NCBI GenBank assembly: GCA_023383815.1
Contig: JAHDYG010000004.1
Location: 124,001 to 188,000, forward strand
Source of the DNA: Rhodocyclaceae bacterium
GTDB lineage: Bacteria; Pseudomonadota; Gammaproteobacteria; Burkholderiales; Rhodocyclaceae
Length of the DNA: 64,000 nucleotides
Reading direction: 5' to 3'
Position numbers and translations under genes: made by a program. Below are positions 8,307-16,929 of the stretch, one piece after another. Each line of letters begins with the position of its first letter. The stretch's first letter is position 1. The notes below the pieces were generated by a model that ran no database searches, was not told the DNA's origin, and saw nothing but the letters and a program-made list of their open reading frames with translations.

Positions 8307-10199
8307 CTACCCTGGTGGCAGGCGGATCTCGAAGCGTGCGCCGCCCCCTTCGATGTTGGCGGCATCCAGCGTTCCGCCCAGGCTCTCGATGATCAGGCGC
8401 GACAGGGCGAGTCCCAGGCCGAGGCCCTTGCCTGCCGGCTTGGTGGTGAAGAAGGCCTCGAACAGGTGAGGCATCACCTCCGGGCCGATACCCGGTCCGG
8501 AGTCCTGCAGCGTGACCCGCACCATTGCCCCGTCCCGGTCGCTCGATACCGTGAGCCGGCGAACCGGACGCCCTTCGATGGCATCGCACGCGTTCATCAG
8601 CAGATTCACCAGGACTTGCTCGACGCGGGTCGAATCCGCCAGCACCGTGCGATCAGGATCCTCGTGCACGGTGACGACATCAGCCTCGACCGCCCGCAGG
8701 CGCGAGTCGACCAGGAGCATCGCATTGGCCACCATCTCCGCGACGCAGACCGGTTGCAGTACCGCCGCATCGCGGCGCGAAAAGGTCTTCAGCTGGGCGA
8801 CGATGCGCCCCATGCGCTGCGCAAGCTGGCTGATGAGGCCGAGATTGCTGCGCACTTCGTCCTTGCGGTCGAGGTCGAGGAAACGGATCGCGTTGTCCGC
8901 GAGGGTCGTCATCGCGGCAAGCGGTTGATTGATCTCATGCGTGATGCCCGCGGCCATCTGTCCGAGCACCGCGAGCTTGCCGCCCTGGATCGCGGCGTCG
9001 CGCGTCTCGGTCAGGATCCGCTCGGCCTGCTGACGGGCCTGCAGGTTCTGTTGCAAGTCCTGGTTGGCGCGCATCAGTTCTGCGGTGCGTTCGGCGATGC
9101 GCAGCTCCAGCTCGTCGGCGGCGCGCTGCAAGGCGCGCTGCGAGGCGATCCGTTCCAGCCTGCGGCGGCGGCGCAACTGGGCGTAGACGCCGAGCGAGAT
9201 CAGGAACGCGACGGCGAGGGTGGCTGCCGAGGCGTTGGCGAAGGCCCGCTCGCGTGCGGCCGAAAGGTCGGTCAGCATCAAGAGCCGCCAGCCCGGGGGA
9301 TCGACCTGAACCGACTGCACGAGATAGCGCCCGCCACCCGCATCGGCGTGGGGATGGTCGGCCGCCGTGAAGCGGATCGCCTTGGGGCCGTCGAACACCG
9401 GCAAGGGTTCGCCATCCGCGTCGGTCAGCGGCGTCAGATCGGCATCGACATACTGGCGCGTGCTGCGCAGGTGGCGCAGGATGTGCTCGGGCAGAGGCCG
9501 CAGGGTGCGATAGCGCCAGCGCGCCGCCGAGGCGCTGAGCAGCACGCCGGTCGAGTCGGCCACGAGCAGCAGGTCGGCGCTGCGCTGCCAGTTCTGCTCC
9601 AGCTCATCGAGGGCGATCTTTGCGGCTGCAACCCCGATGATCTCTCCGTTGCGCCGGATCGGCGCCGACAGGAAGTAGCCCGGTTCGAGCGTCGTCACGC
9701 CGATACCGTAGAAGCGCCCCGGGCTGCCTTCCAGAGCTTCCTTGAAATACGGACGGAAGCCGTAATTGTGACCGATGTAGCTCGTGGGGTCGCGCCAGTT
9801 GCTCGAAGCCAGGGTAAGTCCGGTCCGGTCCATGATGTAGACCGCGCTGATAGACGGGTCGACACGGCTTGAATCGAGGTAGGCATTTGCGACGTCGATC
9901 GTGCGTGCTTCGAGCGGCTCGGCAAACAGGGCCTGGATGCGCAGATCCTGTCCGACGAGGGCCGGCAGGTAGCGGAACTCCTCCAGCTTCTGCGAAAGGG
10001 CGGTGCGGTAGAACTCCAGGCGCGGCTGACTGGCTGCGGCCAGCTCGGCCTGCTGCCAGTCCAGCGACAGGCGCCAGGACAGCACGCCGGTCAGGATGCA
10101 CAGGATGACTGCGACGCCGATCAGGATCGGCGTCCGGGTGCGGGATCGAAGGGACTCCTCGCGCTCGGCGGACGGAGCGGACACTGGAATTGCGCTCAT
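8307..10199 (-). CDS. dctB: DctB-type sensor histidine kinase
   Basis: A 630-residue membrane kinase. Two transmembrane segments (about 24-44 and 320-340) flank a periplasmic double-Cache sensor region with motifs typical of DctB (LPALVGQDLRIQALF and SAVYIMDRTGLTLASSNW). A coiled linker, the H-box GQMAAGITHEINQPLAAM and an HATPase domain with GKGLGLGLALS follow. The pair lies in the same orientation as the DUF1850/TRAP/TAXI genes and probably senses the transported acid in the periplasm. The ATG chosen gives the usual short basic N-terminus; its ribosome binding site is weak, so translation may be coupled to upstream reading. Confidence 0.88.
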   Translation of the reverse strand: MSAIPVSAPSAEREESLRSRTRTPILIGVAVILCILTGVLSWRLSLDWQQAELAAASQPRLEFYRTALSQKLEEFRYLPALVGQDLRIQALFAEPLEARTIDVANAYLDSSRVDPSISAVYIMDRTGLTLASSNWRDPTSYIGHNYGFRPYFKEALEGSPGRFYGIGVTTLEPGYFLSAPIRRNGEIIGVAAAKIALDELEQNWQRSADLLLVADSTGVLLSASAARWRYRTLRPLPEHILRHLRSTRQYVDADLTPLTDADGEPLPVFDGPKAIRFTAADHPHADAGGGRYLVQSVQVDPPGWRLLMLTDLSAARERAFANASAATLAVAFLISLGVYAQLRRRRRLERIASQRALQRAADELELRIAERTAELMRANQDLQQNLQARQQAERILTETRDAAIQGGKLAVLGQMAAGITHEINQPLAAMTTLADNAIRFLDLDRKDEVRSNLGLISQLAQRMGRIVAQLKTFSRRDAAVLQPVCVAEMVANAMLLVDSRLRAVEADVVTVHEDPDRTVLADSTRVEQVLVNLLMNACDAIEGRPVRRLTVSSDRDGAMVRVTLQDSGPGIGPEVMPHLFEAFFTTKPAGKGLGLGLALSRLIIESLGGTLDAANIEGGGARFEIRLPPG

Positions 10200-10216
10200 C
10201 GGGGCATTGTAGTGGA

Positions 10217-10606
10217 TCACCGCGCTGCCTCCTGGCCCGCTTCCGGGCACGGAAACAGCTCGATCACGGCAATGTCGGGCAGATTCGGAAACCGGCTGGC
10301 GAGCGGTTGGCAGTCGCCCTGGATGCACAGGGTGTAGCCCTCGGTGTAGGGAGAATGGCTGAGCGCCAGGCGGTCGACGCGCTGTCCGCCCGGGGCGTGC
10401 CAGACGCCCGCTCGCAGTCTTCCGCCGGCGGGCGGTTCCATGCCTGCGCCTGAACCGCGGACCCGGCTTTCCGCGAGTACCAGGCCGGAGCGCTCGATCC
10501 GCCAGTCCTCTTCCCAGCGGATCTTCTCGATCGAATGCGTCCAGCCCAGCGTGAACGCCGTGGCCGCGATCTGGACGGTGAGGAGGCCGCTGGCCAGGCA
10601 GAGCAT
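10217..10606 (-). CDS. DUF1850 protein paired with TRAP permease
   Basis: A 129-residue protein with an N-terminal hydrophobic segment and a soluble part with the pattern FTLGWTHSIEKIRWEEDW and LSHSPYTEGYTLC. These match the DUF1850 family, typically encoded beside fused TRAP permeases that use TAXI receptors. It starts 3 bases after the permease stop. The N-terminus suggests membrane anchoring with the domain outside. Its function is unknown; a small accessory subunit of the transporter is an inference from constant linkage. Confidence 0.8.
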   Translation of the reverse strand: MLCLASGLLTVQIAATAFTLGWTHSIEKIRWEEDWRIERSGLVLAESRVRGSGAGMEPPAGGRLRAGVWHAPGGQRVDRLALSHSPYTEGYTLCIQGDCQPLASRFPNLPDIAVIELFPCPEAGQEAAR

Positions 10607-10608
10607 GT

Positions 10609-12654
10609 TCAGACCGCGGCTGTGGCAGCTGCACGGCGACGGCGTACGATCTGCCAGACGACGAACGCTGCGGTGCTCGCGAGGCCGATCTCGTCCGTGA
10701 TCGGCAGTGCCGCGACCAGGCAGACTGCAGTGACCAGCGCCCAGAAGCGTTCGGTCCAGCCTACCGGCTGCCACAGGTAGCCGATCGAGGCGATTCCCCA
10801 GAGTCCGATCGCAATCAGTGCCTTGAAGACGATATAGATCACGGCGAGAGCCCCCGGATCACCCTGCAGCATGAGTTCGGGCGCGTACACCGCCATGAAC
10901 GGGACGACGAAGCCCGCCAGGGCGATGCGAACGGCCTGGACGCCGATGCGCATCCCCGAGACCCCCGCGATCGGTGCCGCCGCGAAGGCTGCCAGTGCGA
11001 CAGGCGGAGTGAGGTCGGCGAGGATCCCGAAGTAGAACACGAACATGTGGCTGACGATCAGCGGCACGCCCAGTTCCAGCAGCGCCGGTGCGGCGAGCGA
11101 GGAGGTGATGATGTAGTTCGGGATCGTCGGGATTCCCATGCCGAGCAGCAGGCACACGAGCATCGTCAGTACCAGCGACAGCAGCAGGCTGTCCTTGCCG
11201 AGCGAGATGATGGCGTTGGCAAACGTCGTGCCGGCACCGGTCAGCGTCAGAACGCCGATGATGACGCCGACCAGCGCGCAGGCGACACCGACGGGCAGGG
11301 CATGACGGGCGCCGTCGGCCAGGGCATTCACCGCGATGCGCAGGGTGTCCCTGCCGCCACTGACGTAAAGGCAGATCAGCGCCAGTGCTGCGATGACGGC
11401 CAGCACTGCGCTGATGCCCCACTTGAAGAATCCCGAGCAGAAGATGCCGAGAGCAATCCAGAACGCAAAACGCAGCGCCTTGCCCGAAAGGCGCATCGCT
11501 ACTGCAGCACCGAGAATCAGTACGGCCGTCAGCGACAGGCCGACCATCCCCGAAAAGAGCGGTGTGTAGCCCGAGAACAGCAGGAACACGAGCATCGCCA
11601 GTGGCAGCAGGAGATACCAGTTTCGCCGCACTGCGACCCAGGGATCGGGGCAGTCCTCCTTCGGGATACCGTGCAGGCCGGCGCGCCCGGCTTCGAGATG
11701 CACCATCCAGAAGGCGGTGACGAAATACAGGATCGCCGGCACGATCGCAGCCTTGACGATCTCGATGTAGGCGACGCCGATCGTCTCGGCCATGATGAAG
11801 GCCACCGCCCCCATCACCGGCGGCATGATCTGCCCGCCCATGCTGGAGGTGGCCTCGACGCCGCCCGCAAATTCCGGGCGGTAACCGAAGCGCTTCATCA
11901 GCGGGATCGTGAACTGGCCCGTCGTGACCACGTTGGCGACCCCGGAGCCGTTGATGGTGCCCATCATCCCGGAGGTGACGACCGAAACCTTGGCCGGCCC
12001 TCCCCGGGTGTGGCCCACGGTCCCGAGTGCGAAATCGGTGAAGAGGCGGATCATCCCGGCCTGTTCGAGGAAGGCACCGAACAGGATGAAGAGAAAGATG
12101 TAGGTCGCGCTGACGTAGGTCGGGATGCCGTAGATGCCTTCGGTGCCGAAGGCCAGATGCTCGACCAGTTGTTCGTAGGGATAACCCCGGTGAGCCAGAT
12201 CGCCTGGAAGATGCTGGCCGAACAGCGCGTAGGCGAAGAAGGTTGCGCAGATCAAGGGAAGCGCCGGACCCATCATGCGGCGCGCGGCTTCGAACACGAA
12301 GAGCAGCGTCACCGAGCCGACGACGATGTCTGCGGTGGTCGGATCCCCGGCGCGGACAATCAGGTCCGACTCGAAGATCCAGTGATAGAACGCGAGCCCG
12401 AAGGCCGAAAGACCCAGCAGCCATGCCAGCGGCGCAACGCGACGGCCGCCCGGCAGCCAGTGCTGCAACAGCGTGAAGGTGAGCAGCAGCAGGAAGCCGA
12501 CGTGGATCGCCCGCACGACCTGCGAGGACAGCGGATGCCAGGCGGCGACGACGATCTGGAACAGGGAGAAGGCGACGGCGATGAGGAACAGGGCACGGCC
12601 TTGCAGGCCATGGCCGTCCCAGCCGAAGGGAATGCTGCGTGCGGACTCGGACAT
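10609..12654 (-). CDS. TRAP transporter fused permease, 4TM/12TM (DctQM type)
   Basis: A 681-residue polytopic membrane protein corresponding to the fused small and large TRAP permease subunits used with TAXI receptors. The first about 150 residues contain the DctQ-like segments. The rest is DctM-like with conserved stretches GPAKVSVVTSGMMGTINGSG, SSMGGQIMPPVMG and GMGIPTIPNYII. TRAP systems drive solute import with the Na+ or H+ gradient. The start at 12654 has a GAGG site 8 bases upstream; an alternative in-frame start lies 19 codons earlier. It lies between the TAXI receptor and the DUF1850 gene. The substrate is probably an organic acid, perhaps aromatic, judging from the ligase nearby. 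Confidence 0.93.
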   Translation of the reverse strand: MSESARSIPFGWDGHGLQGRALFLIAVAFSLFQIVVAAWHPLSSQVVRAIHVGFLLLLTFTLLQHWLPGGRRVAPLAWLLGLSAFGLAFYHWIFESDLIVRAGDPTTADIVVGSVTLLFVFEAARRMMGPALPLICATFFAYALFGQHLPGDLAHRGYPYEQLVEHLAFGTEGIYGIPTYVSATYIFLFILFGAFLEQAGMIRLFTDFALGTVGHTRGGPAKVSVVTSGMMGTINGSGVANVVTTGQFTIPLMKRFGYRPEFAGGVEATSSMGGQIMPPVMGAVAFIMAETIGVAYIEIVKAAIVPAILYFVTAFWMVHLEAGRAGLHGIPKEDCPDPWVAVRRNWYLLLPLAMLVFLLFSGYTPLFSGMVGLSLTAVLILGAAVAMRLSGKALRFAFWIALGIFCSGFFKWGISAVLAVIAALALICLYVSGGRDTLRIAVNALADGARHALPVGVACALVGVIIGVLTLTGAGTTFANAIISLGKDSLLLSLVLTMLVCLLLGMGIPTIPNYIITSSLAAPALLELGVPLIVSHMFVFYFGILADLTPPVALAAFAAAPIAGVSGMRIGVQAVRIALAGFVVPFMAVYAPELMLQGDPGALAVIYIVFKALIAIGLWGIASIGYLWQPVGWTERFWALVTAVCLVAALPITDEIGLASTAAFVVWQIVRRRRAAATAAV

Positions 12655-12781
12655 GACGAACCTCGGACGATCCCCGTTGCCGGACGGTCCGGCAGCGGGG
12701 CTTCGGAGCATTGCGCGTGCAGCCCGGACGGGGCTTGCGGGCCGGCGTGACCCGGGCTGCGGTGAAGAACCGGTCGAAGGC

Positions 12782-13729
12782 TTACTTCAGCAGTCCGGCC
12801 TCGCGATAGTAGCGCTCCGCACCCGGATGAAGCGGCAGCGGCAGGCCCTTCGTCATCGTCGCGCGATCGATTGCCTTGGCGGCCGCGTGGGCGGTGACCA
12901 GGTGATCGAGTCCTTCGGCGGTCGCCTTCGCCATTGCGTAGGCCGCTTCATCCGAGACCCCGCTGTGGGTGATCAGCAGGTTGCGGATCTGCACGGTCGG
13001 GATGTCCTCGGTCTGCCCCTGGTAGGTGTTGGCCGGGATCACGCCGGGCTGATAGGCGTCATTGCCGATCTTCTCGACGACGTCGGCCGTGACCGGAATC
13101 ACGACGATCGCCACCGAGTTCGCGAGATCGCGGATCGAGGCGACCCCGAGGCCGGCCGACTGCAGCGTGGCGTCGAGTTGACGGTTCTTGATGAGTTCGA
13201 CCGATTCGCCGAAGGGCAGGTACTCGACCTTGCCCAGATCCGAGTACGCCATGCCGGCGCCGCGAAACACTGCACGGGCGTTGAGTTCGGTCCCCGAGCG
13301 GGCGGCTCCGACCGACACGCGCTTGCCCTTCAGGTCGGCGATGGTCCGGATGCCCGAGTCCGCAGCGGCCACGATCTGGATGTAGTTCGGATAGGTGCCC
13401 GCCAGGCCACGCAGCTTGTCGAGTTTGCCCTTGAAGCCGGCGTCTTCGTTGCCCGCCCAGGCGTCCGCGACCGCATCGCCAAGCGAAAAGGCCACTTCGC
13501 CGCGGCCCGCCTGCAGCAGGTTCAGGTTCTCCGCGCTGGCCTTGGTCGACTGTACGCTGACCTTCGCGTCGGGCAGCGCATCCCCGTACAGCTTGGACAG
13601 TGCGACGCCGAGCGGATAGTAGACGCCACTGGTACCGCCCGTGAGGACGTTGACGAACTTCTGTTCCGCCTGGGCGCCGAGTGCGGCAGCCGAAAGCAGG
13701 ACGGTGAGCAGGGGTTTAGCGAATCGCAT
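12782..13729 (-). CDS. TAXI family TRAP solute-binding protein
   Basis: A 315-residue periplasmic receptor with a cleavable signal peptide (about residues 1-21, cleavage after AQA). The mature start carries the TAXI signature region VLTGGTSGVYYPLGVALS, and later stretches such as KGKRVSVGAARSGTELNAR fit the family. The ATG has a strong AAGGAGA ribosome binding site. The gene is first in the transporter operon and is preceded by a sigma-54-like -24/-12 element, about 67 bp upstream of the start, that the neighbouring DctD-type activator could use. The ligand cannot be read from the sequence. Confidence 0.93.
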   Translation of the reverse strand: MRFAKPLLTVLLSAAALGAQAEQKFVNVLTGGTSGVYYPLGVALSKLYGDALPDAKVSVQSTKASAENLNLLQAGRGEVAFSLGDAVADAWAGNEDAGFKGKLDKLRGLAGTYPNYIQIVAAADSGIRTIADLKGKRVSVGAARSGTELNARAVFRGAGMAYSDLGKVEYLPFGESVELIKNRQLDATLQSAGLGVASIRDLANSVAIVVIPVTADVVEKIGNDAYQPGVIPANTYQGQTEDIPTVQIRNLLITHSGVSDEAAYAMAKATAEGLDHLVTAHAAAKAIDRATMTKGLPLPLHPGAERYYREAGLLK

Positions 13730-13795
13730 GATGTCTCCTTCTTGGCTTCGATCGGATGGACCGGGGGGAACAACCCGTCCGGTGCACTCCGGAAC

Positions 13796-13810
13796 GCAAG
13801 GAGCGGGCCA
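13796..13810 (-). promoter_or_regulatory. sigma-54-like promoter of the TAXI-TRAP operon
   Basis: The minus strand reads TGGCCCGCTCCTTGC, which keeps the GG and GC dinucleotides ten bases apart and differs from the TGGCACG-N4-TTGC consensus only at one position of the -24 element. A start site about 12 bases downstream would give a leader of roughly 55 nt before the TAXI gene. The DctB/DctD-type pair in the same gene group supports the assignment. Confidence 0.65.
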
Positions 13811-13872
13811 TCGCGTGTGGTGCGCCGCACAATCCATGGTGTGAAGCATGCCTCGGGAGGAGGCGTCACTTT

Positions 13873-13931
13873 GGTGCCTTGCAGCACCGTCGATTGGCGG
13901 GTTTTCGCACTTCCTTCCGAAAAAATGTGCG
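13873..13931 (-). promoter_or_regulatory. candidate upstream activator sites for the sigma-54 promoter
   Basis: Two short inverted repeats lie 65-135 bp upstream of the -24/-12 element: GGTGC-N6-GCACC (13873-13888) and CGCAC-N16-GTGCG (13906-13931). The distance fits enhancer sites of NtrC-family activators. The half sites are short, so chance occurrence in GC-rich DNA is possible. Confidence 0.35.
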
Positions 13932-13946
13932 GATTTCCGCCACTGC

Positions 13947-14474
13947 TCAACGCACGGTTTCGCTCCGGGTCCTGAGTCGGGACTTGAGTGTTCCGAGCAG
14001 TTCGAACAGCTGCACCTTGTCCTGCTGCTCGAGGTCGTTGAAAAGCTCGATGACCCATTGCTCATGGCTGCGTGCCATCTTCTGGAACAGGCGCCTGCCC
14101 GCGTTCGTGAGACGGATCGTGTAGACGCGCCGATCCCGGGGGTCTCCGCAGCGCTCGACCAGCCCCTCGTCGACGAGCTTGTCGGTCAGCCCCGTGATGT
14201 TGCCTCCGGTGACCATGAGCCGGCGCGAAAGGTCACGCATCTTGAGGCCTTCGGGATGGCGGTCGAGCTGAGCGAGGAGGTCGAAGCGCGGCAGGGTGCA
14301 GTCGAACCCCTGGCGCAGGCGTCGGCGAAGGTCGGTTTCGATCATGCTGGTGCATGAGAACACCCGTAGCCACAATCGCAGCGCGAGGTGATCGGACTCG
14401 ACGGTCCGCGTCTCGTGATCCAGTGCTTCAGCGGGGGGGTCGCCTTCCTGAGCGATCTCGTCCGGATTCCTCAA
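13947..14474 (-). CDS. MarR family transcriptional regulator
   Basis: A 175-residue winged-helix regulator. The MarR fold runs from about residue 35 to 160 with recognition region LSRRLMVTGGNITGLTDKL and the wing DPRDRRVYTIRLT. The frame opens with TTG, preceded by AGGGAG at good spacing; no ATG gives a complete domain. It lies between the aryl-CoA ligase and the TAXI gene on the same strand. MarR proteins next to aromatic acid CoA ligases commonly repress catabolic genes until the aryl-CoA ester binds, which is the likely role, though the effector is not visible. Confidence 0.88.
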   Translation of the reverse strand: MRNPDEIAQEGDPPAEALDHETRTVESDHLALRLWLRVFSCTSMIETDLRRRLRQGFDCTLPRFDLLAQLDRHPEGLKMRDLSRRLMVTGGNITGLTDKLVDEGLVERCGDPRDRRVYTIRLTNAGRRLFQKMARSHEQWVIELFNDLEQQDKVQLFELLGTLKSRLRTRSETVR

Positions 14475-14572
14475 CGCTTGTTCGCTCCCTGTTGGATGGG
14501 GCTACGGCCATGCCCGATGCCGGCGCGATTATACGGCGACATGTCCCGCGCATGAGCGTCGGGGTGGATCGT

Positions 14573-16180
14573 TCAGTCGACCGTCTTGAGCCGGAAGCGC
14601 TGGAGCTTTCCGGTTTCGGTCCGCGGCAGCGCGTCGACGAAACGGATCGCGCGCGGATACTTGTAGGGGGCGACGGTTTCCTTCACGAAGTTCTGCAGCG
14701 TCACGACCATCTCCTGATCCCCTTTGAAACCAGGCTTGAGGACGACGAAGGCCTTGACGATCTGCCCGCGCTCCGGGTCCGGGACGCCGATGACGCCGCA
14801 TTCGGCAACGGCAGGATGCGCGAGCAGCGCCCATTCGACCTCGGGCGCTCCGATGTTGTAGCCCGAAGAGACGATCATGTCATCGACTCGGGCGTGATAG
14901 TAGAAATAGCCGTCCTCGTCCATGTGAAAGGCGTCGCCAGGCAGGTTCCAGCCCTTTCGCACGTAGTTCTTCTGGCGTTCGTCAGAGAGGTAGCGGCAGC
15001 CGGTCGGGCCCTGGATTGCGAGCTTGCCGACCTGGCCCGGCGGCAGCGGATTCATGTCGTCGTCGACGATCCTCGCGCGGTAGCCCGGCAGGACCCGGCC
15101 GATTGCGCCGGGGCGGTAGTCCCCGGGGCCGGAGGCGATGTAGATGTGCATGACTTCCGTTCCACCGATGCCGTCGTGGATCTCGATGCCGGTCGCCTCG
15201 CGCCACTTGTCGCGGGTGTCTGTCGGGAGCGCCTCGCCGGCCGAGACGCACTTGGCGAGGCTGCGCAAATCATGGTTGGCAGCCAGCGCGGCCATCTGGC
15301 GCCAGGCGGTCGGGGAGGTGAAGCAGATCGTCGCGCGGTATTGCTCGATGGCCTGCAGCAGCAGTTCAGGTGTGGCCTTCTCGATCAGTACCGTACAGGC
15401 CCGCGCCCACAGCGGGAAGCACAGGAGGCCGCCGAGGCCGAAGGTGAAGGCCAGTGGCGGCGAGCCGATGAAGACGTCGGCGGAAGTGGGCTTGAGGCAG
15501 TGGCGTGGAAAGACCTCGCACATCGCGAGGACGTCCCGGTGAAAGTGGATCGTTCCCTTGGGGACTCCGGTCGTTCCCGAGGTGAAGGCGATCAGCGCCG
15601 GGTCGTCGGCGGCCGTGTCCACCGCGGTGAAGCCGGCCGGTTTCGTCGCCATCCGTGCCTCCAGATCCCCCCCTTCGCCGTAGTACAGGCAGTGGGTGAG
15701 ATCGGTGGATCCGGTGCGGGTCGTCTCGAGCTCGGCGGCGAGCGAAGCGGCACACAGCGCGTGCGAGATCCGTGCGATCCGGACGATGTCCTTCAACTCC
15801 TTCGCACGCAGGAGCGGCATGGTCCCGACCGCGACCCCGCCGGCCTTGAGCACCGCCAGCCAGCACGCCGCGAGCATCGGGCTGTTGGCGCCGCGCAGCA
15901 GCACCCGGTTGCCCGGGACGAGGCCGAGGTCCTCGGTGAGGACGCGCGCGATGCGGTTGACCTGCTGTTCGAGTTCGCCCCAGGTCCAGCGCAGGCCGGG
16001 GCCGAGGATCGCCGGGCGCTCGCCGTGCCCCTGATCGATCGCCCGGTCGAGGAGTTCAACAACCGCGTTGAGGCGCTCCGGGAACTGCAGTTCCGGGGTT
16101 TCGAACAGGAACTCCGGCCACTGCTCCGGAGGTGGCAGGTGATCCCGCACGAATCGGTCGACGTGGGCGCTCTCGGTCAT
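14573..16180 (-). CDS. aryl-CoA ligase, probably 2-aminobenzoate-CoA ligase type
   Basis: A 535-residue AMP-forming ligase of the ANL superfamily. It has the nucleotide-binding loop FTSGTTGVPKGTIHFH, the GGTEVMH motif, the hinge region DDMIVSSGYNIG and the catalytic lysine near the C-terminus in PRTETGKLQRF. The N-terminal DHLPPPEQWPEFLF pattern and overall length match proteins annotated as 2-aminobenzoate-CoA ligase, which activate anthranilate for catabolism in Azoarcus and Thauera. No aminobenzoyl-CoA monooxygenase/reductase gene is adjacent, so benzoate or another aryl acid remains possible. A MarR regulator and transporter genes follow on the same strand. Confidence 0.8.
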   Translation of the reverse strand: MTESAHVDRFVRDHLPPPEQWPEFLFETPELQFPERLNAVVELLDRAIDQGHGERPAILGPGLRWTWGELEQQVNRIARVLTEDLGLVPGNRVLLRGANSPMLAACWLAVLKAGGVAVGTMPLLRAKELKDIVRIARISHALCAASLAAELETTRTGSTDLTHCLYYGEGGDLEARMATKPAGFTAVDTAADDPALIAFTSGTTGVPKGTIHFHRDVLAMCEVFPRHCLKPTSADVFIGSPPLAFTFGLGGLLCFPLWARACTVLIEKATPELLLQAIEQYRATICFTSPTAWRQMAALAANHDLRSLAKCVSAGEALPTDTRDKWREATGIEIHDGIGGTEVMHIYIASGPGDYRPGAIGRVLPGYRARIVDDDMNPLPPGQVGKLAIQGPTGCRYLSDERQKNYVRKGWNLPGDAFHMDEDGYFYYHARVDDMIVSSGYNIGAPEVEWALLAHPAVAECGVIGVPDPERGQIVKAFVVLKPGFKGDQEMVVTLQNFVKETVAPYKYPRAIRFVDALPRTETGKLQRFRLKTVD

Positions 16181-16298
16181 GGCATGCTCTCATCCCTCGG
16201 GTACTTCGAACCGCTTGCTGCAAATCCTGGTGCGCCAGCTGGTTTCAGTTTCGAAAAGTTCGGAAGAGAAGTCAAGAACTCAACTGTTTAGACAAGAA

Positions 16299-16356
16299 CG
16301 ATTGCGGCGAGTCGTTGCACCGTGAGCCAACGGGGCGCAACGACTCGCCGCAATCG
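16299..16356. repeat. perfect 20-bp inverted repeat upstream of creA
   Basis: The arms 16299-16318 and 16337-16356 (beginning CGATTGCGGCG) are exact reverse complements around an 18-nt spacer. The repeat lies between the divergent ligase and creA genes and ends 11 bases before the creA ATG, next to its GGGGAG ribosome binding site. There is no T-run. It could be a regulator palindrome or an RNA hairpin in the creA leader. Confidence 0.75.
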
Positions 16357-16367
16357 GGGAGAAGGCG

Positions 16368-16889
16368 ATGTTGCGTTCCGGAAGAACCCCGCGTGGGGGA
16401 TTGTTCGCGTGCGCCGCTGCGGGCGTGCACCTCGTCGCGCTGGCTGCGACGCTCGTTGCGGGTGCAGCCGCGCATGCGGAGACTCTCGGCGCCGTGGACA
16501 CCGCGTTCAAGCTGATCGGACGCAATCATCAGGTGGTTGTCGAGGTCTTCGACGACCCCAAGGTGAGCGGCGTGTCGTGCTACGTCTCGCGCGCGCGGAC
16601 CGGGGGTGTCATGGGCACACTGGGTCTGGCCGAAGATACTTCCGATGCCTCGGTCGCCTGCCGGCAGGTCGGACCGATTGCCTTTCTGGAACCGATACGA
16701 CCCAAGGAAGAGGTCTTTTCGCAGAGCGCTTCGATCCTCTTCAAGCGCGTGCGCATCGTGCGCATGGCCGACCCGAAACGCAACACGCTCGTCTATCTCG
16801 TCTACAGCGACAAGCTCATCGACGGCAGCCCGCAGAATAACGTCACCGCCGTTCCGCTGCCGCCGGAGGTGCCGCTGAAGCTGCGCTAG
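16368..16889 (+). CDS. creA: CreA family periplasmic protein
   Basis: A 173-residue protein with a signal peptide (hydrophobic core about 20-35, cleavage near AHA-ET) and the CreA core: residues such as KLIGRNHQVVVEVFDDPKV, GVSCYVSRARTGG, FKRVRIVRMADPKRNTLVYLVYS and the terminal VPLPP. The family is widespread and exported, and its molecular function is not established. It starts with a GGAG site spaced 7 bases from the ATG. It converges on the PepSY gene with a strong shared terminator hairpin. The 20-bp inverted repeat immediately upstream may affect its translation or expression. Confidence 0.9.
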   Translation: MLRSGRTPRGGLFACAAAGVHLVALAATLVAGAAAHAETLGAVDTAFKLIGRNHQVVVEVFDDPKVSGVSCYVSRARTGGVMGTLGLAEDTSDASVACRQVGPIAFLEPIRPKEEVFSQSASILFKRVRIVRMADPKRNTLVYLVYSDKLIDGSPQNNVTAVPLPPEVPLKLR

Positions 16890-16891
16890 GC

Positions 16892-16926
16892 GCGCCGGCT
16901 CCAGCCGCAATGGCTGGAGCCGGCGC
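16892..16926. terminator. bidirectional terminator between creA and PepSY gene
   Basis: A perfect 15-bp GC-rich stem (16892-16906 with 16912-16926) and a 5-nt loop, lying between the convergent stops of creA and the minus-strand PepSY gene. There is no long T-run on either strand, so it may work with Rho or as an mRNA end-protecting hairpin. Confidence 0.65.
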
Positions 16927-16929
16927 CGG

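Noticed and set aside
16181-16298. Sigma-54 promoter for the aryl-CoA ligase
   Set aside because: No GG-N10-GC with acceptable flanks was found on the minus strand, unlike the TAXI gene.
16299-16356. 20-bp inverted repeat as insertion sequence ends or an intrinsic terminator
   Set aside because: The 18-nt spacer has no room for a gene, there is no T-run, no target duplication is visible, and it lies upstream of both flanking genes.
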